Part shown: one piece after another, positions 20,463 through 32,615 of the stretch
Position numbering within the stretch: the first letter of the stretch is position 1
Layout: the number at the start of each line of letters is the position of its first letter
NCBI RefSeq assembly: GCF_019393635.1
Contig: NC_057863.1
Coordinates: forward strand, 644,029,306 to 644,093,305
Origin: Dromiciops gliroides
Taxonomy: Eukaryota; Chordata; Mammalia; Microbiotheria; Microbiotheriidae
DNA length: 64,000 nt
Reading direction: 5' to 3'
The notes under the pieces: model-generated
What the model was told of the DNA's origin: nothing
The model's database searches: none
The model's input: only the letters and a program-made list of their open reading frames with translations
Position numbers and translations under genes: made by a program

Positions 20463-20708
20463 TGCATATAAGAAATCACTAGTTACTTGGAGGGACTTTC
20501 AGTTGAGTGATGAAACTCACCCAACATGTGCCATTTAGAATCAATAGCTGGTTTAAATTGGAACTGTGTTAATTGGACATGGTGCCTCTTCATTTTCACC
20601 CTTCTAATTTGTCATTGATTTCTAAACTGGCTCTAATTAGTGATCTGACAGCTGAGAGATGTCACTTCTGTAATCAGTGATCTTTCCATTAAGATTTGCT
20701 CAATTTCA

Positions 20709-20857
20709 GGGGCAGCTAGGCATCGCAGTGGATAAAGCACCTGCCCTGGATTCAGGAGTACCTGAGTTCAAATCTGGCCTCATACACTTGACACTTACTA
20801 GCTATGTGACCCTGGACAAGTCACTTAACCCCCATTGCCCCCCCACACACAAAAAAA
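20709..20857 (+). mobile_element. short SINE
   Basis: Full-length. TSD ATTTGCTCAATTTCA at 20694-20708 and 20858-20872. Confidence 0.96.
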
Positions 20858-21010
20858 ATTTGCTCAATTTCATTTTGGGGGGGGGGCGATGTTTTGAAAT
20901 TCAACCAACTCTTCCTTTTTAGTGTTTAAAATTTTTTGTTGATATCTTTTGTTTTTACGTCACCAACATTTTCCAATATAGTCTTGCACTCCTTCTCCCA
21001 GAAAGACATT

Positions 21011-21312
21011 CTGTTTTTTGGTGGGACAATAAGGATTAAGTGACTTGCCCAGGGTCACACAGCTAGTAAGTGTCAAGTGTCTGAGCTCAGATTTTTTTTT
21101 TTTAGTGAGGCAATTGGGGTTAAGTGACTTGCCCAGGGTCACACAGCTAGTAAGTGTTAAGTTTCTGAACATTTGAACTCAGGTACTCCTGACTCCAGGG
21201 CCGGGCCGGTGCTCTATCCACTGCGCCACCTAGCTGCCCCTGAGCTCAGATTTGAACTCTGGTCCTCCTGCATCCAGAGCCAGTGCTTTATCCACTGTAC
21301 CACTTAGCTGCC
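21011..21312 (-). mobile_element. short SINE interrupted by another short SINE
   Basis: Outer copy is 21011-21094 plus 21254-21312. The break is in the TCTGAGCTCAGATTTGAAC segment. Confidence 0.93.
21095..21240 (-). mobile_element. short SINE nested in a short SINE
   Basis: Full-length, T12 tail. TSD TGAGCTCAGATTT at 21082-21094 and 21241-21253. A small internal duplication reads GGGCCGGGCCGG. Confidence 0.96.
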
Positions 21313-21659
21313 TGACAACTCTCTTCTTGAAGAAATCTTTCATGATATTGCTATCCTCCCCTGAGTCTATCTTAGCATCGATGTCACTATCGAGGTTATG
21401 TTGACTTGGTTTGGAGAACATCAACAAGGGTTTCTCTAACTCTCCATCATTTAAAAACAGATATTGATGTATGCACTGCAATGAACTTCATGGTGGATTA
21501 TTTGTTTGGGGCAGTGCTAACCATGAATACTGTCAAGTAGGATAAGTCTTCAATGATCTAGGGAAAGTAGGGAAGAGCTCTGTGGAGGAATGTTGTAACC
21601 ATTATTCTAACCAGGTGAATTAGCGCTTTATGACTTGAGGGCATATGCAGTAACTTCTG

Positions 21660-22251
21660 TGTCAACTGCTACCTGGGAGCCAGGTATATTACATTTCACT
21701 CCTCTCCTGGGGTCCTCTGGGGTCCTTAAGCAGGTTGGGGCTATCTAAGCTTTGCTATTGGGTCAAATCCCCCACTGATTATGTTCCCCCAATTTGGGGG
21801 TATTCCTAGCCCCCAATTCTAATTAACCACTTAACATTCAGATTAGTTTTTCCAAAGGAATATTTATTTCAAAGACATAGCAAAAATAAACATAGGGACA
21901 TTCTCCAAGAGCCTGGGGGCCTACTCTTCCATTTCTCCTCCACTCTGTCTCTAAGAAGGGGAAGGGGAAATGATTTACAATTTAGGTCAGTTTTTAAATA
22001 GTGCTAATTCCAACCCCCCTGGGCCCCTAGCTTCTCAGGCCCTCCTTGGTGGGCTGGTAGCAACATCTGGCCTGGGCTCCTGGCTCCAAGACCACCATGG
22101 CCCCAGTTCCTGGGTCTGAAAAGTCCATTGCCTTCACCTAGAACTGAGAAGGACAAGCAAAGCAGACCAAAACGCCAAGCACACTCCTGAGGCCTCAGGG
22201 ACCAAGGGAAGAAAGGGAAATTGGCCCATGAAGTGAACGAGACTTTCAACA
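21660..22251 (-). mobile_element. probable solo LTR
   Basis: Begins TGTCAACTGC and could end TTTCAACA. On the minus strand a TATTTAAA box lies at about 21990-22000 and AATAAA near 21862-21867, spaced as in a U3-R-U5. The TSD is not clean (only CTG shared), so the boundaries are uncertain. Confidence 0.45.
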
Positions 22252-22345
22252 CTGCCTGGATGCTTCTGGGAAGAGAGAAGTAGGGAAGGGAATAAACATC
22301 TATATAGGACCCACTATGTGCCAGACACTGTGCTAAAATACTTTT

Positions 22346-22486
22346 GGAGGATGGGGTGGGCAATGAGGGTTAAGTGACTTTCCCAAGGTCACACAGCTAG
22401 TGTCAAGTGTCTGAGGCCGGATTTGAACTCAGGTCCTCCTGACTCCAGGGTTGGTGCTTTATCCACTGGGCCACCTAGCTGCCCCC
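22346..22486 (-). mobile_element. short SINE
   Basis: Lacks the AGTAAG step (reads CACAGCTAGTGTCAAG). Flanks CTAAAATACTTTT and CTAAAATTACTTCTT are a diverged TSD. Confidence 0.9.
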
Positions 22487-22984
22487 TAAAATTACTTCTT
22501 AAAAAAACTAAGGCAGGGCTCATATTCAGGACTTTATGACTCTAGGCCCAGTGCTCTCTCCTCTGTTCCCCTCAGATAGATTTAAAGACTCAGCTAGTTC
22601 TAGTTATGTAGTTTTTGCCTGTGTGGTAAAGGAATGCAGAATGTTTTCTCCCATAAACAGGTCTTGCTGTCTCCTATATGGGCATCTCTATTTTAGTTGA
22701 TCTATTCAAATTCTGTTACACTATCATTTGTTCGTTTCCATTTTTGGTGAGGGGAATTATTATGGAGACTCCAATCTGGTGTGTTGGGAAATGTCAAGAG
22801 AATGAGCATCTGGATGTCTGGGAATCCCGCTATCCAATAGTATAGATTTTGCACCTCACTCAGCATCAACACCCCAAAGAGCAAGGAGTGACTTTCAAAA
22901 CCTAGCCCAACAGTAGCTAAGGTAAAGACTCAGCTCTGTAGACGTCACACTAACTTTGGATGTGAACTAGGTGGTACCAATGTT

Positions 22985-23478
22985 ACCTAGAAATTGTGCT
23001 AAGAATCAAAGACAAAAGACTCATACAGGAAAATGCTATCTGCATCCAGAGAAAGAACTGGGGAGTCTGAATGCAGATTGAAACATACTATTTTCACTTT
23101 GGGGTTTTTTTTCTTTCTCATGGTTTTCCCCTTTTGTTCTGATTCTTCTTTCAACACATAACTAATGTGGAAAGTTGTTTAACATGATTGTACATGTATA
23201 ACCTATATCAGATTCCTTGCTGTCTTAGAGAAGGGAGAGGGGAGGGAAGGAGAAAAATTTGAAACTCAAAATTTTATAAAAATGAATGTTGAAGGGGGCA
23301 GCTAGGTGGCACAGTGGATAGAGCATCAGGCCTGGATTCAGGAGGACCTGAGTTCAAATCGACCTCAGACACTTGACACTAGCTGTGTGACCCTGGGCAA
23401 GTCACTTAACCCTTATTGCCCCACTTCCCCCCCAATGTTGAAAACTATCTTTACAATACTATTAAGAAAAAAAAAGTG
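22985..23478 (+). mobile_element. L1 LINE 3' UTR fragment with a SINE inside
   Basis: GCATCCAGAGAAAGAACTGG, ACATGATTGTACATGTATAAC and GAAACTCAAAATTTTATAAA in order, ending GTTGAAAACTATC and A-rich DNA. Same family as 53575-54475. Confidence 0.8.
23294..23433 (+). mobile_element. short SINE in L1 3' UTR
   Basis: Lacks CTTACTAG (reads TTGACACTAGCTG). TSD AATGTTGAA at 23285-23293 and 23434-23442. Confidence 0.94.
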
Positions 23479-23679
23479 TTCTAAGAGTGAGCCCATTCCC
23501 TAGACACCAAGGTGATATAGGGGAGAATATGCCCACTGCTGGGGGAAATATTTGTATCCTTGTTCTTACAGTATCTTCAAAGAGAACACTCCTTTGTAAA
23601 AGCTAATTGATATCAAGTAGTTAAATGGAACTGAGACACTAACACTGGAACTGGCTAACACTGAGGGGTAATAAGGGAA

Positions 23680-23868
23680 TAAAGCATTTATTAGAAGTCT
23701 ATTGTGTGCCAAGCATTATGCTAAGCACTTTACAAATATTAACTCATTTGATCTTCACAGCAACCTTCTGAGGCAGGGACTATTATTATCCCCACTTTAC
23801 AACTGAGAAAACTGAGGGAAAAAGAGGTTAATGACCTGCCCAGAGTCACACACCTAGAAAATGTCTAA
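23680..23868 (-). repeat. old LINE-type plus MIR-like fragment
   Basis: TGTGCCAAGCATTATGCTAAGC, then TTTACAACTGAGAAAACTGAGG and CCCAGAGTCACACACCTAG. Confidence 0.55.
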
Positions 23869-26050
23869 AGCTATTAATAATAAGACCAAAAAAAAAGAAA
23901 TTGAAATAATAAGAATAGGCAATGAGGATACAAAACTATCACTTTTCACAGATAATATGATGATCAATTTAGAGAACCGTGTAGAGTCAACTAAAAAAAA
24001 CTAGTCAAAATAACTAACAGCTTCAGCAAAGTTGCAGGAAAACAAAGCCACACAAATCATCAGCATTTCTATATATTACCAACAAAACCCAGCAGAAAGA
24101 AATAGAAAGAGAAATCCCATTTAAAATCACTGCAGACTATATAAAATACTCGAGAGTCTACATGCCAAACCATACATAGGAAAAATATAAATACAATTAC
24201 AAACTACTCTTTGCATAAATAAAGACATCTAAATACCTGGAGAAATTTTGATTGTTCATAGGTAGGCTGAGCAAATAAAATAAAAATGACAATACTACCT
24301 AAAATATTTTACTTATTCAATGACATACCAATCAATTTACCAAAAAAATTACTTTATAGAGCTAGAAATAATAACAAAATTCATCTGGAGAAAAAGAGGT
24401 CAAGAATATCAAGAGAATCAATGGGGGGAAATGTAAAGGAAGACAGTCTACCAGTACCAGATCTCAAACTATACTGCCAACCTGTAAGCATCAAAAATGT
24501 TGGTACTGGACAATAATTAGAATTATTGATTAATGGAACATATTAGGTACAAAATATACCAATGTGAATGAGCACAGTAATCTTGTGCTTGATAAACCCA
24601 AAGATCCCAGCTATTGGGGCAAAAATTGGTTGGAAAACTGGAAAGCATATTGACAGAAACTAGGCATAGACCCAAATTTCACACCATATACCAAGATAAG
24701 CTCAAAGTGAGTACATGCTTTGACATAAAGGGTGATATAAATAAATTAGTGGAGCAAGAAAGAAATTACCTGTCACTTATGGATGGGTAAGAAGTTCATG
24801 ACTAAACAAGAGGTAGAGAAGCTCAAGGGAAGTAAATGAATAATTTTGATTACATATAATTTTAAAAGTTTTTGCACAAGCAAAGTCAATGTAGCCAAAA
24901 GTAGAAGAAAAGCAAAAAACTGGGAGAAATTATTTGCACAAGTTTCTCTGATAAAGGCCTTATTTCTCAAACATATAGGTAAATGAGCCAAATTTATGAG
25001 AGTAATAGCCATTTCCCCATTGACAAATGGTTAAAGGATATGAACAAGCAGTTTTCGGAGGAAGAAATATAAGCTATCTAATCTCTAATCATATAAAAAC
25101 ATGCTCTAAATTACTAATAGAGAAATGCAAATTAAAACAACTCTAGGGTACCTCCTCATATCCATCAAAATGTCTAAGATGACAGAAAAGGAAAATGACA
25201 GTGTTAGTGGGTATGCTGGAAAAACATATACACTAATGTTCACGTTATAAACTATTCCAACTATTCTGGAGAGCATTTTGGAACTATGCCCCAAAAGCGA
25301 TTAAATTATACATATCCTTTGACCTAGTGAAACCACTAGTAGGTCTATGCCCCACAGAAATAAAAGAAAGAAGAAAAGCAGCTCTTTTTGTCATGGCAAA
25401 GAAGTGGAAACTGAGATAATACCTATCAATTGGGGAATAGCTGAAGAAGTTACGGTATATGAATTCAATGGAATTCTACTGTGCTATAAGAAATGATAAA
25501 GAGTATAGTTTCAGGAAAACTTGGAGAAGACTTGCATGAACTGATGCAAAGTGAAGTGACCAGAACCAGGAAATAATCTACAGAGTAACACCAACATTGT
25601 AATAATCATCAGCTGTGAAAGGCTTAGTAACTGATCCATTGCAATTTAAAAGGACTCATGATGAAACATGCTATCCACTTCTAGATAGAGAGCTGGTAGT
25701 GGGGCAGCTAGGTGGAGCAGTGGATAAAGCACGGGCCCTGGATTCAGGAGGACCTGAGTTCAAATCCAGCCTCAGATACTTGACACATATTAGCTGTGTG
25801 ACCCTGGGCAAGTCACTTAACCCTCATTGCCCTGCCTCTTCCCCCCAAAAAAGAGAGCTGATAGTTGCAGATTGAAGGTTATTTTTCTCTCTTTTTCTTG
25901 TGTATGTGTATGTGTGTATAGGTACATGGCTAATGCAGAAATTTGTTTTACATGGCTTCATATTTGTAATGGATTTTATTTCTCTTGCCTTCTTGATGGA
26001 TGGGGAGGGAGAGAATTTGGAACGGAAAATAAAATTGAATTTAAAAGAAG
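23868..26050 (+). mobile_element. 5'-truncated L1 LINE (ORF2 C-terminal half and 3' UTR)
   Basis: Starts just before the RT FADD-type box (CTTTTCACAGATAATATGATG). The MTILPKIFYLFNDIPINLPKK frame at 24286 is the ORF2 C-terminal region. The end reads AATTTGGAACGGAAAATAAA. Several stops break ORF2, so it is inactive. A SINE occupies 25701-25850. Confidence 0.88.
25701..25850 (+). mobile_element. short SINE in L1 3' UTR
   Basis: Full-length, C-rich break before the A tail. TSD AGAGAGCTG(G/A)TAGT at 25687-25700 and from 25851. Confidence 0.95.
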
Positions 26051-26059
26051 AAAATGTTT

Positions 26060-27080
26060 GAGGCTGAATTTGAACTCAGGCCTTCCTGACTGTAGGCCTA
26101 GTGCTTCTTCCACTTAGTCACTTCAATGCCTGTGGAACACAAGCAGTGCGGGGCTTGAACAAAACCATTAAAGAAAAGATATCCCAAACCCTTCAGGGTA
26201 CTCCAGAATTGGCTAGAGCACATCCACTCCATGATATTCTCCTACTGAAATTAATCTTCTTTATTTCTTATGCACATAGGTATGATCAACTCTATATTAC
26301 CTTTCCTTTCATAATGAATAAGAAGTATGGGAAAATTGACTTGTAAGCCAAGGTGTATGGGGACCAAAAAATGTAGGCACTTCTGACTTAGATCCATCCA
26401 TGTCTGCTGGGATTATAGTGCAGCACTGTGAAGTCCCTTATATTTTCTGAGTTTGTGTCAATTCCCAGCATAAATGAGCCCCCCTGGGCAGGAAGAGGAT
26501 GTGTGAAGTGGGACATGAGGTCAAAAGGCACAGAGCCACATGGCTTCATCTCTCTCCTGTTTCCAGTCCTGCCCTACCCCCTTTATATCTGCTCTGCTTG
26601 GGCAGGTTGATAATTCTTTAGCATCCTCCCTGGGTTTTTTCCCCGACATGGAAGGAGTCAGAGGGATGGGAAGCACCTGGGACTTGTGCAGCCTCAGGGG
26701 ATTAACAGAGAGTTGCCGGAAATATTGTTCAACTGTCAGGCTGCAGACAAAGGCTTGCCAACTGCTTTGTGCCAAGCTCACCAGGAGTTGAGTTGAGGAC
26801 ATGCAAGATGTTTGCTAGAGATGCTGTATGTGTGGAGAGATTGATGTGGGAGTTTGTGGGAGCCCAGACCCATGGGGAAAGCATATGGTGATGCTAGAGA
26901 CATTTTGGTGATCACCAAGAGCAGAGAAGATTTGCCCATTGAGTGGCCAGAATGCAGCTGCCATTTCTATGGGAGTGAGAGTGGGGCTCCCCCTCTCTGG
27001 ATGAGACTGTCCCTTTCCCATCATTTTGATTGAAAAGCAGCAAAACAGAGTGGAAAGGACCTGGAATGGGGAAGACCTGT
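26060..27080. other. about 1 kb without recognised repeats
   Basis: A degraded SINE scrap lies at 26058-26125. The rest is moderately GC-rich and looks unique. Open frames of up to 93 codons occur on both strands, but none has recognisable domains or splice context I trust. Confidence 0.4.
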
Positions 27081-27084
27081 TTCC

Positions 27085-27240
27085 TACCTCAGCCACTTAC
27101 TGGATGTCACTTAACCATTAGGGAAAGGCACTTAAACACTTTGTACTTCATTTCATTCATCTGTATGATGACAGGGTTGGGCTCGCTGGCCTCTGAGGCC
27201 CCTCCCAGCTCTCAATCTCTTATCCCGATTGTAGCCTGGG
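27085..27240 (+). repeat. MIR fragment
   Basis: CCTCAGCCACTTACTGGATG through CATCTGTATGATGACAGGG and GGCCTCTGAGGCCCCTCCCAG. Confidence 0.6.
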
Positions 27241-27511
27241 GAGGATAAGTGATTATTACCCTGCTTTGCAAGTGGCTTCCAGGAAGATCTATTCCCTTTT
27301 GTGAAAGGGGAAACTGAGAAGTCAGCTCTTGTCTGGAATGGAGATTTCGGAACCTTGCCAGAGAAGTGACATCACTTGAAATTTTAATATATCTTCTTAT
27401 TTCTGGTTCTATTCCATAAATTTCCTCTCATAGATACTGCTCTGAGTCACCTGAGGTAGAGAAGATGAGTAATTGAGGGGGTTAGTCTAGAAGACCTCCC
27501 CAGTCCTACTT

Positions 27512-27665
27512 TCTTTCTTTCTTTTTTGGGCAGGGCAATGAGGGTTAAGTGACTTGCCCAGGGTCGCACAGCTAGTAAGTGTCAAGTGTCTGAGGTCAGA
27601 TTTGAACTCAGGTCCTCCTGAATCCAGGGCTGGTGCTTTATCCACTGCACCACCTAGCTGCACCT
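27512..27665 (-). mobile_element. short SINE
   Basis: Full-length, TTTC-type tail. TSD CCCAGTCCTACTTT at 27498-27511 and 27666-27679. Confidence 0.96.
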
Positions 27666-27943
27666 CCCAGTCCTACTTTACTTTGCACATCCTTCTCCTG
27701 CCCAGGAGGGTTCTGCTTTGCTAGACACATTTACCCAGCCTTATCATTATCTGAGCAGTTAGGCTGAGCCAATGTTAATAAAATTTATGAAATATTGAAT
27801 GATAATGATTTGTACATTTAACAGCCTTGAGTGAGTCCAGTGGGCAGACCCTAGGAGTCTGCGACTATTTCCTAGTACTTTCTCAGACATCTCCATGGGC
27901 AGCCTACACCTGTCCAGGAGCTCAAGGTTGGTATGGGCCAGGA

Positions 27944-27957
27944 GTGCCACCTGGTGG
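27944..27957 (-). promoter_or_regulatory. CTCF-like binding motif
   Basis: The minus strand reads CCACCAGGTGGCAC, matching all 14 core positions. It lies in non-repeat DNA next to AT-rich sequence. Confidence 0.5.
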
Positions 27958-28235
27958 CTCACATAGAGCTTGCGCCCTGAGTTGCTATTGTAGTCCTATC
28001 CACAAGATGTACTTCTCTTCTCACTCATTCCTCAACCCTTTGCCATCCAGCTTCCAACCTCATCAGTCAACTGGGATTGCTGTCTCCCAAATTATCAGTG
28101 ATAACTTAAGTGCTAAATATGATGGTCTTTCCTAATTTTTCATCTTCCTTGACTTATCTACTGCAATACACACTATTGAATACTCTCTTCTCCCAGATAT
28201 TCTCTCTTCTCTGGGCTTTCATGCTATTATTCTCT

Positions 28236-28392
28236 TTTTTTTCTTTCTTTTTTCTATAGGGCAATGAGGGTTAAGTGACTTGCCCAGGGTCACACGGCTA
28301 GTAAGTGTCAAGTGTCTGAGGTCAGGTTTGAACTCAGGTCCTCCTGAATCCAGGGCCAGTGCTTTATCCACTGTGCCAGCTAGCTGCCCCCA
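28236..28392 (-). mobile_element. short SINE
   Basis: Full-length. 17 bp TSD TCATGCTATTATTCTCT at 28219-28235 and 28393-28409. Confidence 0.97.
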
Positions 28393-28623
28393 TCATGCTA
28401 TTATTCTCTCCTGGTTCTCTTCCTATTTATCTGACTGCTCTTTCTCAGTCTTTGCTGTTTCATCATCCAGATCATTCCCTCTAACTATGAATACTCCCTA
28501 GGTCCCCTACTCTTCTCTCTCTTGTTGACCTCATCAGCTCCCATGGGCTTAATTACCAGCTCTATGCCAGTCACTTCCACATCTATATACCCAGCCCCAG
28601 TCTCTCCAATGAGTTTTACTTTT

Positions 28624-28761
28624 GGGGGGGGGCAATGAGGGTTAAGTGATTTGCCCAAGGTCACACAGCTAATAAGTGTCAAGTATCAGAGGTTGGATTT
28701 GAACTCAGGTCCTCCTGAATCAAAGGCCAGTGCTTTATCCACTGCACCGCCTAGCTGCCCC
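28624..28761 (-). mobile_element. short SINE
   Basis: Full-length, G-run in place of tail. Flanks CTCCAATGAGTTTTA and CTCCACTGAGTTTTA are the TSD with one change. Confidence 0.94.
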
Positions 28762-29559
28762 TCCACTGAGTTTTAATTCTTCTTGGACAAATCAAATTAG
28801 CTGTTCTGTAGACATTTCCCCCAACACCAGCTCCTCTTCCAAGCCTCCCTATTTTTGTTGGAGGCACCACCATTCTGTCAATCCCCTAAGGTCATAACTC
28901 TTTTGTTATCATGGACCCTCACTCTCCTTTACTCCATATATGTAGTAAGTTGCCAAACTTGCTGTTTCTTCATACAGAACTTCTCTTGAATTCACCCCCT
29001 CTTTACCCATGGCTACCACCTCAGTTCAATGGTCCCTCCTCATTTCAGCCCATCCTCCAAAGAGCTGCCAACTTGATTTTTAAGTGTAGATTTTACTACA
29101 TCACTTCCTTTTTCAATAAACTCTAACGACTCCCTATTGCTTATAGAATCAAATATAATCCTCTTTGTTTAACTTTAAAGCTCTTCCCAACCAGGAGCCA
29201 AGCTATCTTTTCAGTTTTATTCGAGCAATCTGGTCTTCTTTCTGTTCCTCCTACAAGACACTCATCTCTCCCATCCATCTGTTTTGGCACTTGTTCTTCC
29301 CCGTGTCTGGATTGCACTCCCTCCTCCTCCCTGCTTCAAGAATTTCTGTTTTCTTTTAAGATGCACCTCAAATGCTATTCTCTGTATAAAGCCTTTCCTC
29401 ATTCCCCCCAACTGATAGTGCCCTCTTCTAACCACCTTACATTTCACTTTTGTTTTTGAAAATATATTTATTTATTTTAAAATATATTTATGACTTGTAC
29501 CTCCCTGACACTGAATAGCAATAATAAAAAATGAGAAGTAAATCCTCCTCGTAAACACA

Positions 29560-29640
29560 TATATACATATATGTATATATACACATGTATGTATGTGTGT
29601 GTATGTATGTATGTATATGTGTGTATATATGTTATGTATC
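29560..29640. repeat. (TGTA)n/(TATA)n simple repeat
   Basis: Impure GTAT and TATATG units. Confidence 0.85.
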
Positions 29641-29668
29641 CCTATGCATTTTAAGTTCATCACTTCTG

Positions 29669-29828
29669 AGCAGCTAGGTGGCGCAGTAGACAGAGCACCA
29701 ACCCTGGAGTTAGGAAGACCCTAGTTCAAATCTCAGCCACTTACTAGCTGTCTGACCCTGGGTAAGTCACTTAACCCTGATTGCCTCCCCCAAAATAAAT
29801 ACATAAAATAAAACTGGTGGGGGGAAGC
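29669..29828 (+). mobile_element. short SINE, diverged
   Basis: Internal deletion (reads CTCAGCCACTTACTAGC). Flanks AAGTTCATCACTTCT and AAGCTCATCACTTCT are the TSD. Confidence 0.9.
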
Positions 29829-30003
29829 TCATCACTTCTCTGTAGGAAATGACTATCATGTTTCACCTCCAGCTTTCTGGACTCCTGGTTTATCATTGCA
29901 TTGATCAGAGTTCTCAAGTCTTTCAAAGTTATTTTTCACTACATTATCATTGTAATCGAATTGTCACTGTTATTGTCATTGTCTCCTAATTCTACTCATT
30001 TCT

Positions 30004-30167
30004 TTTTCTTCTTCTTCTTTTTTTTTTTTTGGTGAGGCAATTGGGATTAAGTGACTTGCCCAGGGTCACACAGCTACTAAGTGTCAAGTGTCTGAGGCCA
30101 GATTTGAACTCAGAGACTCCTAAATCCAGGGCCGGTGCTCTATCCACTGCACCACCTAGCTGCCCCT
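30004..30167 (-). mobile_element. short SINE
   Basis: Full-length, TTC/T tail. TSD (A/G)ATTCTACTCATTTC at 29989-30003 and 30168-30182. Confidence 0.96.
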
Positions 30168-30722
30168 GATTCTACTCATTTCATTCGGCATCAGTTCATA
30201 GTAGCTTTCCCAGATCTCTCCAGAAACTGCCAATTTCATCCTTTCATCTTATGATACAATAGTCCATTTCATTTATATACCATAATTGGTTTAGCCATTT
30301 CTCAATAGGAAGACAGTGCCCCAGGTTTCCATTTTTTACTTCTATGAAAAGAACAGCTGGAAATATTTTGGTACATATGGGCCCTTTTCCTTTATTTGAT
30401 CTCTTTAGGGTATAGGTCTAGCAGTGGTTTTGCTTGGTCAATGTATATACACAATTTAGTGAATTTTCCAACATAGTTCCAAATTGTATTCCAAAATGGC
30501 TGGAGCAATCCAGAGGTCTGCCAACATCACATTTGTTTACCTTTTTTTTCCTCAGTCTTCCAATATTGTTATTTTTGTCTTTTGTTGTCTTTGCCAGTTT
30601 GATAAGTATGAGGTAGAACCTCAAAACTGCTTTAATTTTAATTTCTTTAATTTTTAGGGATCTAGAGCGTTTATTCAAAAGACTCTTGATAGGTTGGGTT
30701 TCTTCCTTTGAAAACTACTTTT

Positions 30723-30874
30723 AGGGGCAGCTAGGTGGCACAGTGGATAAAGCACTGATCCTGGATTCAGGAGGACCTGAGTTCAAATCTGACCTCAGAC
30801 CCTTGACACTTACTAGCTGTGTGACCTTGGGCAACTCACTTAACCCTCACTGCCCCCCCCCCCCCGAAAAAAAA
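30723..30874 (+). mobile_element. short SINE
   Basis: Full-length; C13 run before the tail. TSD GAAAACTACTTTT at 30710-30722 and 30875-30887. Confidence 0.96.
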
Positions 30875-30948
30875 GAAAACTACTTTTCTACTTTTGGTGA
30901 TTTGTCTATTAGAAAATGGCTTTTAGTTTTTATATATTTGAAAATTTC

Positions 30949-31095
30949 AGGGCAGCTAGGTGGTGCAGAGGATAGAGCACCGGCCCTGGATTCAGGAGGT
31001 CCTGAGTTCAAATCTGACCTCAGACAGTTGACACTTACTAGCTGTGGCGAGTCACTTAACCCCAATTGCCTCACACAAAAAAAAAGAAAAAAAAA
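30949..31095 (+). mobile_element. short SINE
   Basis: Small deletion in the GACCCTGGGC block (reads GCTGTGGCGAGTCAC). Confidence 0.92.
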
Positions 31096-31383
31096 TGTTC
31101 CTTATATATCTTGGATCTGAGAACTTTATCAGAGAAACTTCCCACAGATTATTTTCCATTTTCCCCTTCTAATTTTAACTACATCAGATATTTGTGCAAA
31201 AACTGTTAAATTTAATATTATCAAAACCCTCCATTTTATCTTGTCTAATCATCTCTATTGATTGTTTAGTCATAAACTCTTTCCTTATCCATATATCTGA
31301 AAGGCAATTCATTCCTTGCTCCTCTAATTTGTAGCTGAAACCTTCCACATGTGCTGTCTCCCCCATTAGAATGTGAGCTTCTT

Positions 31384-31531
31384 GGGGCAGCTAGATGGAG
31401 CAGTGGATAGAGCACCGGCCCTGGATTCAGGAGTACCTGAGTTCAAATCTGACCTCAGACACTTAACACTTACTAGCTGTATGACCCTGGGCAAGTCACT
31501 TAACCCCAATTGCCACCCCCCCCCAAAAAAA
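31384..31531 (+). mobile_element. short SINE
   Basis: Full-length. 16 bp TSD AGAATGTGAGCTTCTT at 31368-31383 and 31532-31547. Confidence 0.97.
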
Positions 31532-31547
31532 AGAATGTGAGCTTCTT

Positions 31548-31625
31548 GTCTGCTTTACTTTTCTATTTCTGTCCCTAATGCTATGGCACATAGTAAGCAC
31601 CTAATAAATGCTTCATTCATTCATA
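31548..31625 (+). repeat. L2 LINE 3' end
   Basis: CCCTAATGCTATGGCACATAGTAAGC and CTAATAAATGCTTCATTC. Confidence 0.6.
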
Positions 31626-31629
31626 AGAC

Positions 31630-32400
31630 TTCCAGTTTGCATTGACCCAACAACTTAAACTACCAATAACTACTGTTACTATCTGCAGGGAGGCTGATGC
31701 TTAAACCTCATCAAAACATGAAGCCATTCGTAGGAGTGTTGATTAGGCATTTTACATTTCACCTTGGCTCTGTACTGTCTTCATCGGTATTATATATTCT
31801 GACAAAAGAGGCTAGGTCTTGGAGCATATCCTTTTGTTGGTGGTCATCTTCTTCTCCAAGAGTTAGTTACTGGGGACTCTTCTCCAAGCTCACAGTTACC
31901 TCAAAAGGACCCAGGACCTTCAAATCTCTTGAAATCACAGAGTCACCTCCAAACGTGTCCATGTACTTCTTGGGATAGATAATCATTGACATAAAATCAG
32001 GAAACTATGAACACAAAAGAAGAGATCCAAAACCCAGGCTCTGGTTTGTCTAGACAAGACACATTGCTGGCTGGTGGCCTCTAGTAGCCAGGCAGGGTAG
32101 GAGATCAGGCAAGTCACCCTTCCCCAACCCGCCATGGGCAGGGTGATATTCAGCTACAGGAGTGAGCACTGAGGGTGGGGTCACTCTTTTAAATACCCAT
32201 TGAGTCATCAGCTTTTCCTGCTTAGTAGCTAATATGGTGACTGTATCACATTCTCAAAACACCAAGCTCTTTCAGTACCAACTCACTCCATGGATGAAAG
32301 CAGCCCAGCAGTTCTTTATCTCCAAAGGGCCCAAGTGCTGAGTTACCATGCTATAGAGCTCTGGATGAACATGCTTTGGGATAGTCTGAGAGGTCAATTC
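31630..32400. other. non-repeat stretch with an exon-like segment
   Basis: No interspersed repeat recognised. On the minus strand 32004-31900 is a 105-nt open segment (35 codons; includes YPKKYMDTFGGDSVISR). It is preceded by a pyrimidine tract and TAG and followed by GAG|GTAACT. Readable text continues past the donor with one stop, so a processed pseudogene is equally possible. No gene identified. Confidence 0.3.
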
Positions 32401-32465
32401 AACCTACCCTCCATTTGTATCCCCAACACTTAGTGCAGCACCTGGCATATCATAAATGTTTAATA

Positions 32466-32615
32466 GGGGCGGCTAGGTGGTGCAGTGGATAGAGCACCGG
32501 CCCTGGAGTCAGGAGTACCTGAGTTAAAATCCTGCTTCAGACACTTAACATTTACTAGCTGTGTGACCCTGGGCAAGTCACTTAACCCCAATTGCCTCAC
32601 TAAAAAAAAAAAAAT
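32466..32615 (+). mobile_element. short SINE in an L2 3' end
   Basis: Full-length. TSD AAATGTTTAATA at 32454-32465 and 32616-32627. The L2 tail reads GCAGCACCTGGCATATCATAA, then the SINE, then AATTATTGTTGATTG. Confidence 0.95.

Larger units (their letters stand above)
28000..29460 (+). repeat. long decayed L2-type LINE segment
   Basis: Pyrimidine-rich L2 ORF-end text: ACTGCAATACACACTATTG, CAACGACTCCCTATTGCTTAT, AAGATGCACCTCAAATGC and AAAGCCTTTCCTCATTCCC. Interrupted by SINEs at 28236-28392 and 28624-28761. Confidence 0.65.
29555..31365 (-). mobile_element. L1 LINE 3' half, minus strand, with five SINE interruptions or flanks
   Basis: On the minus strand, 31366-31184 encodes ORF2 C-terminal sequence (GFSYKLEEQGMN, WIRKEFMTKQ). 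30722-30183 continues to the end of ORF2, and 30003-29555 is 3' UTR (GAAGTGATGAACTTAAAATGC). The frame is broken by stops. SINEs lie at 29669, 30004, 30723 and 30949. Confidence 0.8.
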
